This document shows positions 31,883 to 40,345 of a DNA stretch of 64,000 nucleotides, one piece after another. The notes beneath the pieces are model-generated. The model searched no databases and had not been told where the DNA came from. It saw only the letters and a program-made list of their open reading frames with translations. Position 1 is the first letter of the stretch. Every line of letters starts with the position of its first letter. Both the position numbers and the translations under genes were made by a program. The DNA is taken from positions 4,216,001 through 4,280,000 of the forward strand of contig CALNYT010000002.1 in NCBI GenBank assembly GCA_942490885.1, written 5' to 3'. The DNA is from Oceanirhabdus sp942490885. GTDB taxonomy: Bacteria > Bacillota > Clostridia > Clostridiales > Clostridiaceae.

Positions 31883-32236
31883 TTACTTCTTTAAAACAAA
31901 ATAATCAGATGCATATGGTAATAGTATTAATTGAATTGTAAACCCTAAGAGAAATACTAAACCATTCATAAAAGAATCCCTAATTACAAAAAATCCTATT
32001 GAAACAGGTATTACTAATCTCAATAAATATAAGAAAATAAATCCCATAGCACTTAAATTCCCTTTCAATAGAAAATTTAAGTTAGCATAATATCTAATTC
32101 CACAATTTAATATTGCACATGAAATACCAAAGAAAAAAAATACTCCATACATGATTCCTCTACTTGTGCTCAAATATATCACTATTACAAGGAGACCCAA
32201 TATAATCATAATATTTTTTTTATTTCCCTTTATCAT
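31883..32236 (-). CDS. atpI: AtpI-like ATP synthase subunit I
   Basis: 117 residues with four hydrophobic helices (IMIILGLLVIVIYL, GVFFFFGISCAIL, LSAMGFIFLYLLRLVIPVSI, GLVFLLGFTIQLILLP). Its size, topology and place as first gene of the atp operon identify AtpI, which helps assemble the c-ring and may aid Mg2+ supply. Sequence conservation in this family is low, so the assignment is mainly contextual. Confidence 0.85.
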   Translation of the reverse strand: MIKGNKKNIMIILGLLVIVIYLSTSRGIMYGVFFFFGISCAILNCGIRYYANLNFLLKGNLSAMGFIFLYLLRLVIPVSIGFFVIRDSFMNGLVFLLGFTIQLILLPYASDYFVLKK

Positions 32237-32307
32237 TTACAACGCCCCTTATATAAACTAATTTTATTTTATTTTCCCTTATGTAATGATTTTTTATACC
32301 CCAAACA

Positions 32308-32332
32308 AAAAAATCACGCTCTGCGTGATTTA
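32308..32332 (-). terminator. Second terminator downstream of thlA
   Basis: AAATCACGC and GCGTGATTT pair over 9 bp around TCT; on the minus strand a run of seven T follows. It isolates the atp promoter region from upstream transcription. Confidence 0.75.
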
Positions 32333-32338
32333 ATAAAC

Positions 32339-32600
32339 AAATGGATAATGGATAATTGAGAATGGATAATGATGGATGTTTCTGCATGCGCAGAAACTAC
32401 ATCTTATTGTGCTTTAGACCAATAGGGTTTTGCTCATTTTATCATTAGATGAAATATTTTAGTTAAAACACAATGTTTCATCATTGATGAAACGAGTAAC
32501 TCCTTATTGTCCACGGAACAATAATATTAAGATTTCTCGAAGAGAAATGTCATTCATTCTCCATTCTCCATTCTCTATTCTCCATTATCAATTCTCCATT
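32339..32600. repeat. Dispersed palindromic repeat, full copy
   Basis: About 262 bp with no reading frame. Terminal arms match inversely (AATGGATAATGGATAATTGAG on the left; repeated ATTCTCCATT on the right). Internal hairpins include GTTTCTGCATGCGCAGAAAC and GTTTCATCATTGATGAAAC. It starts directly after the thlA terminator. Confidence 0.75.
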
Positions 32601-32633
32601 AAAAAAGGCCGCTACATCCGTAGCGACCTTTTT
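32601..32633 (-). terminator. Terminator after thlA
   Basis: AAAAAAGGCCGCTAC and GTAGCGACCTTTTT pair over about 12 bp (one mismatch) around ATCC, with a T run on the minus strand. Confidence 0.85.
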
Positions 32634-32646
32634 ATATGTTCGTGTT

Positions 32647-33834
32647 CTATTTGCATTTTTCCAATATAATTGCTGATCCTAATCCGCCACCAATACATAA
32701 AGTGGCCAATCCGCGTTTAACTTCATCTCTTTTCATCATCTCATGAATTAATGTAACGGTTATTCTTGTTCCTGAAGCTCCTATTGGGTGACCAATAGCT
32801 ATAGCCCCTCCATTTACATTTACTTTTTCCATATCAAAATTCAAATCTTTAGCTACTGCAAGACTCTGCGCAGCAAAAGCTTCATTTGCTTCAATAAGAT
32901 CAATATCTTCAATTTTCATATCAGCTTTCTTTAAAGCTTCTTGTGTTGCTCCAACAGGACCATATCCCATGATTTCAGGATTTAATCCTTTGGAACCATA
33001 AGAAACTATTTTAACTAATGGTTCTAATCCTAATTCTTGTGCTTTTTCTAAACTCATAACAACAACTGCTGCTGCTCCATCATTTATTCCTGATGAATTA
33101 CCTGCAGTAACTGTTCCATCTTTTTTGAACGCAGGTCTTAACTTACTTAATTTTTCAGCAGTAACTCCACTTCTAGGAAACTCATCTTTGTCAAAAACTA
33201 TAGGTTCACCTTTTCTTTGAGGAATATTAATAGATACTATCTCCTCTTTGAACCGATTGTCTAAAAGAGCTTTCTCTGCTTTTTGCTGTGATTTAGCTGC
33301 AAATCTATCTTGCTCTTCTCTACTTAAATTCCATTTCTCAGCAATATTTTCCGCCGTAATTCCCATATGGTAATCATTGAATGCATCCCAAAGACCATCA
33401 TTAACCAAGACATCAGTCATCTCAGTATTTCCCATTCTCTGTCCCCATCTTGCACTCTTCATTGTATAAGGTGCTAATGACATATTCTCCATTCCACCAG
33501 CAATAATAACATCTGCGTCTCCACATTTTATCATCTGTGCAGCTAACGATATTGTTCTTAATCCTGAACCGCATACCTTATTTATTGTCATTGCAGGTAT
33601 TTCAACAGGTAACCCAGCTTTAACCGCTGCCTGCCTTGCTGTATTTTGACCTAAACCAGCCTGTAGTACATTACCCATCAATACCTCATCTACATTTTCT
33701 GGTTTAATACCCGCTCTTTTTATAGCCTCTACAATAACTTTTGCGCCTAAATCTACCGCAGAAATATTCTTCAACATTCCTCCATAACTTCCTACAGCTG
33801 TTCTAACAGCACTTACAATTACAATTTCCCTCAT
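32647..33834 (-). CDS. thlA: Acetyl-CoA acetyltransferase (thiolase)
   Basis: 395 residues. The active-site Cys lies in INKVCGSGLRTISLA (~88); the His and second Cys motifs are NGGAIAIGHPIGASGTR (~350) and TLCIGGGLGSAII (~380). It condenses two acetyl-CoA to acetoacetyl-CoA, the entry to butyrate and butanol pathways in clostridia. It is monocistronic, with a strong promoter (33891-33919) and a Rex-like operator just upstream, so transcription probably follows the NADH/NAD+ ratio. Confidence 0.97.
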   Translation of the reverse strand: MREIVIVSAVRTAVGSYGGMLKNISAVDLGAKVIVEAIKRAGIKPENVDEVLMGNVLQAGLGQNTARQAAVKAGLPVEIPAMTINKVCGSGLRTISLAAQMIKCGDADVIIAGGMENMSLAPYTMKSARWGQRMGNTEMTDVLVNDGLWDAFNDYHMGITAENIAEKWNLSREEQDRFAAKSQQKAEKALLDNRFKEEIVSINIPQRKGEPIVFDKDEFPRSGVTAEKLSKLRPAFKKDGTVTAGNSSGINDGAAAVVVMSLEKAQELGLEPLVKIVSYGSKGLNPEIMGYGPVGATQEALKKADMKIEDIDLIEANEAFAAQSLAVAKDLNFDMEKVNVNGGAIAIGHPIGASGTRITVTLIHEMMKRDEVKRGLATLCIGGGLGSAIILEKCK

Positions 33835-33890
33835 TATATTTCCTCCTATAAGAAAGTATTATTATACATTTCTCACAATTCACTCTATTC

Positions 33891-33919
33891 ATTATACTTA
33901 TAAATTAAAAATTATTCAA
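33891..33919 (-). promoter_or_regulatory. Sigma-A promoter of thlA
   Basis: On the minus strand TTGAAT (33919-33914), a 17-nt spacer and TATAAT (33896-33891). The expected start is about 33884, giving a 50-nt leader with AGGAGG before the ATG. Confidence 0.85.
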
Positions 33920-33927
33920 TATAGGGG

Positions 33928-33945
33928 TTGTTAATTTTTTAACAC
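33928..33945. promoter_or_regulatory. Rex-type redox operator upstream of thlA
   Basis: TTGTTAA, TTTT, TTAACAC matches the Rex consensus TTGTTAA-N4-TTAACAA at all but the final base. It ends 9 bp upstream of the -35 box. Rex represses thl and other fermentation genes in clostridia when NADH is low. A second inverted repeat (AACTTTAA / TTAAAGTT) lies about 10 bp further upstream. Confidence 0.75.
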
Positions 33946-34205
33946 CAAACTTTAACTCGATTAAAGTTATTGTTAAAAAAATCTCAAATTTAATATATTT
34001 TTTTTATTATTTCTTGTAATGGTGGATTTTATTATATTACTTCCATCAAAATTTGTCTTTTTTTTCACCCCTATGTCCCATTCAATCAAAGAAAGAGGTC
34101 ACATTTAGTGACCTCTCCATCTCAGTATTATTCATTTTACAAACTTCTTTTGTTAATTCTTTTATACTACTATCGCTTAAACTTAACAATGTTTTTTTAT
34201 TTTTT
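33946..34205. other. tagO-thlA intergenic region
   Basis: Besides the thlA control sites there is an inverted repeat AACTTTAACTCGATTAAAGTT near 33948-33969 and the tagO terminator at 34085-34116. No small gene is convincing. Confidence 0.4.
34085..34116 (-). terminator. Terminator after tagO
   Basis: AGAGGTCAC (34094-34102) and GTGACCTCT (34108-34116) form a perfect 9-bp stem. On the minus strand TTCTTTG follows, a modest T tract. Confidence 0.7.
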
Positions 34206-35243
34206 TTATTTTTTTTCTTTTTCTTTTTCAAATACTCCCCATTTAAAACAAATCATAAATATTATAGACACTATACAAGCTGCAAGAAAATATGCTCTCC
34301 TATTGCTCATACTCATAGCCAGTATTGAAAATCCGCCTAAAATACAACTAAATAAGTACAACAAAAGAACAACCTTTCTCTGCGAATTCCCTCTATCCAT
34401 TAACCTATGGTGTAAATGCCCCTTATCGGCCTCACTTACTGGTCTCCCATTGATTTTTCTTCTTATTATAGCAAAAAGAGTATCATATATAGGTAGCCCA
34501 AGTGCTAAGATTGGTATTGCAACTGCAAATGTAGCAGCTGATTTTATTGCACCCATTATTGATGCCGCTGCCAAAATAAATCCTATGAATTGAGCACCAG
34601 CATCCCCTATAAATATAGAAGCAGGATAGAAATTATATGGTATAATTCCAAGTAAAGAGCCACTTAAAACTGCAGTTACTAACGCAGCATCATATCTACC
34701 ATTTATAATTGCAATAATCAATAAAGTTACTGATGAAATAAAACCTACCCCAGCAGAAAGTCCATCTAGTCCATCTATAAAGTTAAATGCATTAGTAATT
34801 CCAACTACCCATAATATTGTAAAGGGTATTCCTAATAAACCTATATCCAAATAAGGTATTGTCGCTGAAAAAGGATTTGTTATAACATTTATACTAACAT
34901 TAAATCCGATGAGCACAAGAGCAGCGCTCAATTGAAACAACAATTTTGCCCATGGCCTAAGTGGTTTAAGGTCATCCCATATTCCTCCGATAATAATTAT
35001 TGTTCCACCAATGATAACTCCAATCTCTCCTGAAGTTATAATATCTTCTTTAATAATCATTCCTAATAAAAAAGCAATGTATATTGACACTCCACCTAAT
35101 AATGCAATAGGTTTCTTGTGTACTCTCCTATCGTCTTTTGGGATATCAATTGCACCCACCAAGTAAGCAAATTTTATGATTAGTGGTGTCAGAAACAGCG
35201 AAACTATTAACGCTACCCCTGAAACCATAAAAATATCAGTCAT
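34206..35243 (-). CDS. tagO: Undecaprenyl-phosphate GlcNAc-1-phosphate transferase-like
   Basis: 345 residues with about ten membrane helices. The GT4/MraY-like motifs NAFNFIDGLDGLSAGVGFIS (~150-170) and FIGDAGAQFIGFILAA (~207-222) hold the catalytic Asp residues, and GHLHHRLMDRG is the third loop motif. The enzyme transfers GlcNAc-1-P to undecaprenyl phosphate and starts teichoic acid or other wall glycopolymers. It lies downstream of a dCMP deaminase gene. WecA-like use in other polymers is also possible. Confidence 0.92.
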   Translation of the reverse strand: MTDIFMVSGVALIVSLFLTPLIIKFAYLVGAIDIPKDDRRVHKKPIALLGGVSIYIAFLLGMIIKEDIITSGEIGVIIGGTIIIIGGIWDDLKPLRPWAKLLFQLSAALVLIGFNVSINVITNPFSATIPYLDIGLLGIPFTILWVVGITNAFNFIDGLDGLSAGVGFISSVTLLIIAIINGRYDAALVTAVLSGSLLGIIPYNFYPASIFIGDAGAQFIGFILAAASIMGAIKSAATFAVAIPILALGLPIYDTLFAIIRRKINGRPVSEADKGHLHHRLMDRGNSQRKVVLLLYLFSCILGGFSILAMSMSNRRAYFLAACIVSIIFMICFKWGVFEKEKEKK

Positions 35244-35325
35244 AGTTCTTCCTCTCTATTCTTCTGTGCTAAGACACATAATAACAATAATTAGTCAATC
35301 TGTCTTGTTTAGTTTTTCCATGTAA

Positions 35326-35814
35326 CTAATATATAGTCTCACCCTCTATAGAATCATCATTATCAATCCATTCTTGAACTTTAATAATTCTATAGTTTTC
35401 TTCACTATTCCTTACAATAACATTTTCTATTCCTGCATTTATTATCATTCGTTTACACATAGTACATGAATTAGCATTTTCCACAAGCATTCCTGTATGC
35501 ATATCTTTTCCAACCAAGTATAAATCAGCACCTATCATGTCTTTTCTTGAAGCACTAATTATTGCATTGGCTTCTGAGTGAACAGACCTACACAGTTCAT
35601 ATTGTGTTCCTCTCGGAACATTCATCTTCACTCTCAAGCACTCATCTAAATCACAGCAGTTTTTTCGTCCTCTTGGTGCTCCAGTATATCCTGTAGATAT
35701 TATCTCATCATTTTTCACAATAATAGACCCATAATTTCTTCGTAAACAAGTTCCTCTAGCCAAAACAGTTTCTGCAATATCTAAATAATAATTACGTTTA
35801 TCTTTCCTTTTCAC
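35326..35814 (-). CDS. comEB: Deoxycytidylate deaminase
   Basis: 162 residues. The zinc site is HSEANAI (His and catalytic Glu, ~78-84) with CTMCKRMI (~112-119). An upstream Cys/His-rich region (KNCCDLDECLRVKMNVPRG) is typical of dCMP deaminases. It converts dCMP to dUMP for dTTP synthesis. It is called comEB by analogy with Bacillus; competence is not implied. It lies between upp and tagO on the minus strand. Confidence 0.93.
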   Translation of the reverse strand: MKRKDKRNYYLDIAETVLARGTCLRRNYGSIIVKNDEIISTGYTGAPRGRKNCCDLDECLRVKMNVPRGTQYELCRSVHSEANAIISASRKDMIGADLYLVGKDMHTGMLVENANSCTMCKRMIINAGIENVIVRNSEENYRIIKVQEWIDNDDSIEGETIY

Positions 35815-35897
35815 AAAATCAACTCCCTGTATGTGTATGCTACTTAAATATCTTAAAAAAAGGCACCCACTGCGTGCGCTAAGAACCTTTTACAAGA

Positions 35898-36145
35898 AGT
35901 TGAGAGTGGTAAGTTGCGATTGGTGAACGATGGATGTTTCTGCATACTCAGAAACTAAATCTTATTGTTCTTTAGTACACGAGGTTTTTACTCATTTTAT
36001 CTTATGATAAAATATTGTATTTAAAATACAAGGTTTCATTACAACTGAAACGAATAAACCATTTATTGTCCGTGAAATATTAAAATTAAAATTTCGCAGA
36101 ATAAAATGTCAATCATTCTCCACTCTGCACTCTCACTCTCCACTA
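35898..36145. repeat. Dispersed palindromic repeat, full copy
   Basis: About 248 bp. The left arm begins AGTTGAGAGTGG and the right end reads CACTCTCACTCTCCACT. Internal features shared with other copies are GTTTCTGCATACTCAGAAAC, TTATTGTTCTTTAGTACA, TTTTATCTTATGATAAAA and GTTTCATTACAACTGAAAC. Confidence 0.75.
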
Positions 36146-36329
36146 TGTTTTTAAAATTTTCGCCCTGTCTAATATTACATAAGACAGTATATATCTGCAT
36201 ACTTATCTATAAAAATAATATCCTATAACTACAGTTTATTCAACAAAAATATTTGTAAACAAAAGCACGCTCGCTATGCATTAAATTTGAAAAGTACGAA
36301 TTTAATATTGTAGAACGATGACGACTTGT

Positions 36330-36400
36330 ACTTTAAATCTGAAGCTACATTTTTTGTTCTTTAGATTAAAATGTTTTCACTCATTTTATTCCAAACGTTG
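36330..36400. repeat. Degenerate partial copy of dispersed repeat
   Basis: TTGTTCTTTAGATTAAAATG followed by TTTCACTCATTTTATT corresponds to the central part of the family. No terminal arms are left. It abuts the group II intron relic. Confidence 0.4.
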
Positions 36401-36409
36401 TTAAGATAA

Positions 36410-36514
36410 TTCAGATTCCACCTCATGATGGACAGCCTTGTCTTTGGCTAACGCCTATACCACCTTCGGCGTTCGGGACTTTCACCCTATAGATTATGCC
36501 CATGCTGGGCACAC
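36410..36514 (-). mobile_element. Group II intron 5' end relic
   Basis: On the minus strand the segment begins GTGTGCCCAGCATGGGCATA, continues with GGGTGAAAGTCCCGAACGCC and GGCTGTCCATCATGAGGTGG, and stops after AATCTGAA. GUGYG plus these domain I blocks are the conserved 5' part of bacterial group II introns. The rest of the ribozyme and any reverse transcriptase are missing. The 5' end lies directly after the T run of the upp terminator. Confidence 0.8.
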
Positions 36515-36550
36515 ATAAAAAAACTCAAGACACTTTAGAGTATCTTGAGT
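36515..36550 (-). terminator. Terminator after upp
   Basis: ACTCAAGACAC (36523-36533) pairs with TATCTTGAGT (36541-36550) with one mismatch; seven T follow on the minus strand. The group II relic begins immediately after. Confidence 0.85.
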
Positions 36551-36571
36551 CAATAATTAACCTAATTAGTA

Positions 36572-37201
36572 TTACTTTGTTCCAAAAAGTCTATCACCAG
36601 CATCTCCAAGACCTGGTACAATATAGCCTTTATCATTTAGTTCATCATCTATTGCAGCAACAAATATATCAACATCAGGGTGTTTTTCTTGAAGTGCTTT
36701 TATTCCTTCTGGTGCAGCAACAAGACACATCATTCTAATACTATTAGCCCCTCTCTTTTTAAGAGCATATATTGCATCTATTGCTGAACCACCAGTTGCT
36801 AACATTGGGTCTGTAACTATTACTTCTCTTTCACCGATGTCTTGAGGAAGTTTACAGAAATATTCAACTGGTTGAAGCGTTTCTTCATTTCTATACATTC
36901 CAATATGACCAACTTTTGCAGCAGGTATAATCTTTAGCATACCGTCAACCATACCTAATCCAGCTCTTAGTATTGGTACTATTGCAGTCTTCTTACCTGC
37001 AAGCATTTTAAATTTTCTTGTGGTAATTGGTGTTTCAATCTCCACTTCTTCAACAGGCATATCTCTTGTTACTTCATATGCCATTAACATTGCTATTTCA
37101 CTTACCAATTCTCTAAAGTCCTTAGATCCTGTATTCTTATCTCTCATTAAAGATAATTTGTGTTGAATCATTGGGTGATCAAAATGTGTTACTTTACTCA
37201 T
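36572..37201 (-). CDS. upp: Uracil phosphoribosyltransferase
   Basis: 209 residues, full length. The PRPP motif VTDPMLATGGSAIDAIYALK (~129-148) and the uracil-binding end YIVPGLGDAGDRLFG are intact. It salvages uracil to UMP. It lies 41 nt downstream of rpiB and probably belongs to the sua5-ywlE-rpiB-upp operon. No PyrR-type attenuator is visible in the short gap. Confidence 0.98.
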   Translation of the reverse strand: MSKVTHFDHPMIQHKLSLMRDKNTGSKDFRELVSEIAMLMAYEVTRDMPVEEVEIETPITTRKFKMLAGKKTAIVPILRAGLGMVDGMLKIIPAAKVGHIGMYRNEETLQPVEYFCKLPQDIGEREVIVTDPMLATGGSAIDAIYALKKRGANSIRMMCLVAAPEGIKALQEKHPDVDIFVAAIDDELNDKGYIVPGLGDAGDRLFGTK

Positions 37202-37242
37202 ATTTAATTCCTCCTAAATTTTCTCTATCTTTAGTATTTAAA

Positions 37243-37692
37243 TTATTTCATATATTTCTTTTCAATTTGTGATATTTTATCAATTCTAGTCTGATGTCTA
37301 CCACCTTCAAATTCAGTATTGATAAAAGTTTTAACTATATCAAGTGCAAGACCTGTTCCAACAACCCTTTCACCCATTGCTAATATATTTGCGTTATTAT
37401 GCTCTCTTGTTGCATGAGCGCTAAAAGTATTATGACACAGTGCAGCTCTAACTCCTGATACTTTATTTGCAGCAATACTAATACCAATTCCTGTACCACA
37501 AATAAGTATTCCAAAGTCAAACTCTTTTGCTACAACACTTTCTGCCACTGGAAGTGCATAATCTGGATAGTCACAAGAATCTGAACTATCAGTGCCAAAG
37601 TCCTTTATTTCATGTCCTTCTGATATAAGGTACTCAATTACACTTCTTTTTAAATTAATTCCTCCGTGGTCACTCCCTAGAGCTATTCTCAT
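37243..37692 (-). CDS. rpiB: Ribose-5-phosphate isomerase B
   Basis: 149 residues. The N-terminal ALGSDHGGINLKRSVIEYL and the catalytic-Cys motif GILICGTGIGISIAANKVSG (~64-83) identify RpiB, with HNNANILAMGERVVG as the phosphate site. It interconverts ribose-5-phosphate and ribulose-5-phosphate in the pentose phosphate pathway. It lies between ywlE and upp. Confidence 0.97.
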   Translation of the reverse strand: MRIALGSDHGGINLKRSVIEYLISEGHEIKDFGTDSSDSCDYPDYALPVAESVVAKEFDFGILICGTGIGISIAANKVSGVRAALCHNTFSAHATREHNNANILAMGERVVGTGLALDIVKTFINTEFEGGRHQTRIDKISQIEKKYMK

Positions 37693-37760
37693 TTTTCTAC
37701 CTCCGTTTATTTTTCAGAATTTTCTATTTAAAATAAAAAAGAAGACAAAGGGAGAAATAC

Positions 37761-38213
37761 TTATTTTCCTTCATCTTCTTTTAATTTTTTAATAAGTCTA
37801 ATTATCATACCTTTTAATTGGTCAAATGTTTCATTATATAAATAAACACTACCTCCAAAAGGGTCTAAAACATCACTTTCTCCATTAATATAATTTGATA
37901 AAGAAAAGATTTTTATACTATCATTTGGATATTCTTTTACTAACATATTAGCTATTGAAGAAGTCATCGTCAAAACAAGGTCTACTTCAGCTAACAGTTC
38001 TATTGTCAGTTGAACAGCCTTCCTCTTAGAAATATCCTTTTGTAAATTTTCATTAACTACAAGTATAGCATTTGTTGAAGCCATGCTTCCATGTATAGTA
38101 GCAATTCCTGCGGATGATGCACAATGCTCCTTATGTTCGTTAAGTTCATTAAAAATAATTTCTGCTATTGGACTTCTACAAGTATTTCCAGTACAAACAA
38201 ACAAAATCTTCAT
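37761..38213 (-). CDS. ywlE: Low-molecular-weight phosphatase, YwlE-type (protein-arginine)
   Basis: 150 residues from the ATG at 38213 (AGGAGG six bases upstream; earlier ATGs lie in the ribosome site). The P-loop is CTGNTCRSP (~7-15). Thr at the position where classic tyrosine phosphatases have Ile or Leu is the residue known to steer YwlE toward phosphoarginine. The general acid Asp is in LDPFGGSVYLY (~118). It would remove arginine phosphate marks made by McsB. It starts 13 nt before the end of sua5, so the two are coupled. Substrate preference is an inference from one residue. Confidence 0.88.
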   Translation of the reverse strand: MKILFVCTGNTCRSPIAEIIFNELNEHKEHCASSAGIATIHGSMASTNAILVVNENLQKDISKRKAVQLTIELLAEVDLVLTMTSSIANMLVKEYPNDSIKIFSLSNYINGESDVLDPFGGSVYLYNETFDQLKGMIIRLIKKLKEDEGK

Positions 38214-38226
38214 TGTCATCCTCCTT

Positions 38227-39276
38227 TTAAACAAATTCTATTTCATAACCAGCAGCTTTTTTAAGTCTATTCATCAATGCAAGCCCTATACCTTTTTCTT
38301 CAAAGCATTCACTGATAATAATATCTACATCTAACTCATCAAAACTCCTAAGAGTTTCAAATAAATTTTTACTTATCTGTTCTAAGTTTTTATTACTTCC
38401 TAATGATATCTTGTATTCACCAATATACTGATTAATATGTTCATCACAAGTCATAATTCCAACTTTCAAATTCGCATCTATATAATTTTGCACTATTTCT
38501 CTGATTTTTTCAATAGTTTTTTTCTCTTCTCCACAAATAATTTTCATTTTTGCCTTTGGAGCATAATGTCTATACTTCATACCAGGAGCTTTAGGCTTGA
38601 AATCCTCTGATACCTTATTTAATATAGCAGGATCAATATAAGCTTCATCATCAAACTCTTTAAGCAAATCCAAAGTTATAGCTCCAGGTCTTAATATACA
38701 AAGTCTCTCTCCTGTACAGTCTACAATAGTGGATTCGAGTCCAATCTCACTTTCATTACCGCCTAGTATAACATCAACTCTCCCATCAAGATCTTCCACA
38801 CATCTCTTCATTTCTGTAGGACTTGGCTTTCCTGATAAATTAGCTGAAGGTGCTGCTATTGGTCTACCTGCTAATTCAATTAATTCAAGAGCCACATTAT
38901 TTCTAGGCATTCTGATTCCAACTGTATCTAGCCCCGCTGAGGTCTCTTTTGGAATTATATCTTCTTTTTCCAATATTAAAGTAAGTGGTCCTGGCCAGAA
39001 TTTCTCAATTAATTTATTAGCTACTTGAGGAACATTTTTTACATACTTGCTTATGTCCTTATTACATACATGTATGATAAGTGGATTGTCCTGAGGTCTT
39101 CCCTTAGCCTCAAAAATCTTCTTCACTGCTTCACTATTCAATCCATCGGCCCCTAACCCATATACTGTTTCTGTTGGCAGTACTACCGTTCCCCCTTCTC
39201 TAATCACGTGTGCAGCATCTTTTATCTTTTCTAAATCCAAGTTATTTTCATCTAATCTGTACACTTTTGTTTCCAA
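38227..39276 (-). CDS. sua5: L-threonylcarbamoyladenylate synthase (Sua5)
   Basis: 349 residues. The YrdC domain (VIREGGTVVLPTETVYGLGA, KGRPQDNPLIIHV, PIAAPSANLSGKPSPT, ~28-195) is followed by a Sua5 C-terminal domain (KAPGMKYRHYAPKAKMKIIC onward). It makes threonylcarbamoyl-AMP from threonine, bicarbonate and ATP for t6A37 in tRNAs that read ANN codons. Full-length two-domain form. It leads the ywlE-rpiB-upp gene set. Confidence 0.95.
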   Translation of the reverse strand: METKVYRLDENNLDLEKIKDAAHVIREGGTVVLPTETVYGLGADGLNSEAVKKIFEAKGRPQDNPLIIHVCNKDISKYVKNVPQVANKLIEKFWPGPLTLILEKEDIIPKETSAGLDTVGIRMPRNNVALELIELAGRPIAAPSANLSGKPSPTEMKRCVEDLDGRVDVILGGNESEIGLESTIVDCTGERLCILRPGAITLDLLKEFDDEAYIDPAILNKVSEDFKPKAPGMKYRHYAPKAKMKIICGEEKKTIEKIREIVQNYIDANLKVGIMTCDEHINQYIGEYKISLGSNKNLEQISKNLFETLRSFDELDVDIIISECFEEKGIGLALMNRLKKAAGYEIEFV

Positions 39277-39296
39277 AAAAATTCACCCCTAATTCT

Positions 39297-39998
39297 CTAC
39301 ATTAGTGCCATTCCTGCTATTACACTTCCTAATATTATAATCAATGTATCTTTTATTTTCAACTGTTTAATGTTTCTGAAGATTAACTCTTTAACAACAA
39401 GCATATATATAAACCCTGCTGATACAGCACTAAAAATTCCAACAAAAGGTTCAACTTTCCCACCAAATCTCACACTAATTAATATTCCCAATAGAGCAGG
39501 TATAAATATAATTATACTAAGAAGAATTATTTTAAGCTTTTTGTTTCTTTCATTTTCTTTAAGTGCTTGTTGAAACATTATCATTTCTGGAAAAATATGT
39601 AGTAAAAAAATTAATATTATGTTCCAATATCCTTTCATAGCTGTGACACTCAATATTATACCTAAAGCCATTCCTTCAGGCAATCCATGTGTTGCTAAGG
39701 CTATCCCTATTGAGATTGTATTAACATGCTTTTTATCCGGCAATACTATATGTATAAATTCATGCATGAGTTCAAATATTATTCCTCCAATCAGCATAAA
39801 TACCAACATACCTATAATACCGATTTCTTTAATAGCTTCAGGAATTATATCCAAAGCCACTATGGCCAGCAAATTACCCGCTGCAAACAAATAAAACACC
39901 TTTAAATACTTATCACTTAATGGACTCAATTTTGATAAGCCTATTGCCATTAAAACTAATGCTCCAATGACAATAGAATTAAACATCAATAAATTCAT
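39297..39998 (-). CDS. ZIP-family metal transporter
   Basis: 233 residues, about eight membrane helices. Helix 4 has HGLPEGMALGI (~103-113), the metal-binding His/Glu motif of ZIP proteins, and helix 5 has HIFPEMIMF. A short His-containing cytoplasmic stretch (HEFIHIVLPDKKH) precedes. ZIP proteins import divalent metals, usually zinc, sometimes iron or manganese; the substrate cannot be read from this sequence. It lies 20 nt upstream of sua5. Confidence 0.88.
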   Translation of the reverse strand: MNLLMFNSIVIGALVLMAIGLSKLSPLSDKYLKVFYLFAAGNLLAIVALDIIPEAIKEIGIIGMLVFMLIGGIIFELMHEFIHIVLPDKKHVNTISIGIALATHGLPEGMALGIILSVTAMKGYWNIILIFLLHIFPEMIMFQQALKENERNKKLKIILLSIIIFIPALLGILISVRFGGKVEPFVGIFSAVSAGFIYMLVVKELIFRNIKQLKIKDTLIIILGSVIAGMALM

Positions 39999-40345
39999 AA
40001 AATCACCTCTGTAAATCTTATGAACCGCTTTTACTTGCTATGACCGCAAGTGAAAACAAATGTATAATTGATAATGGATAATGATGGATGATTCTCACTT
40101 TTATAAGAATCTATATTGTATTGTTCTTTAGGACAAGAGAAAAAGATTTCCTTAGTTAAAATTTGATAAATATTTAATCATAACAAATATCTATTGATAT
40201 TAGTCGGGTAGGTATATTAATTCAAAAAAGATTAATTAGTACCGACTACTATAATTATTAAATATAATATTTATAAAATTGAATTAAATTACCATTTAGT
40301 GCATTGTAAAAATATGTAAAATATATTTTCATAGGGGATGAAAAT
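39999..40345. other. ZIP gene to small membrane protein gap
   Basis: A 347-nt gap. It contains a left-half copy of the dispersed repeat (40059-40165) and an inverted repeat TAGTCGG (40201-40207) / CCGACTA (40242-40248) with inner AATT arms. No clear promoter pair was identified. Confidence 0.4.
40059..40165. repeat. Dispersed palindromic repeat, left half only
   Basis: AATTGATAATGGATAATGATGGATG and the following TATTGTTCTTTAGGACAAG correspond to the left arm and next block of the full copies. The right half is missing. Confidence 0.55.

Larger units (their letters stand above)
32237..32646. other. thlA-atp intergenic region
   Basis: A 410-nt gap containing the thlA terminator (32601-32633), a full copy of the dispersed palindromic repeat (32339-32600) and a second hairpin terminator (32308-32332). 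The atp promoter must lie between 32237 and 32307; I see AT-rich candidates but no clear -35/-10 pair. Confidence 0.6.
35815..36571. other. Repeat-rich 757-nt gap upstream of dCMP deaminase
   Basis: This gap has no protein gene. It contains a full dispersed repeat (35898-36145), a degenerate partial copy (about 36330-36400), a group II intron 5' relic (36410-36514) and the upp terminator (36515-36550). It looks like an accumulation site for small elements between housekeeping genes. Confidence 0.7.

Noticed and set aside
34053..34593. Plus-strand frames opposite tagO
   Set aside because: They are shadows of the membrane-protein gene with no ribosome site and low-complexity phenylalanine stretches.
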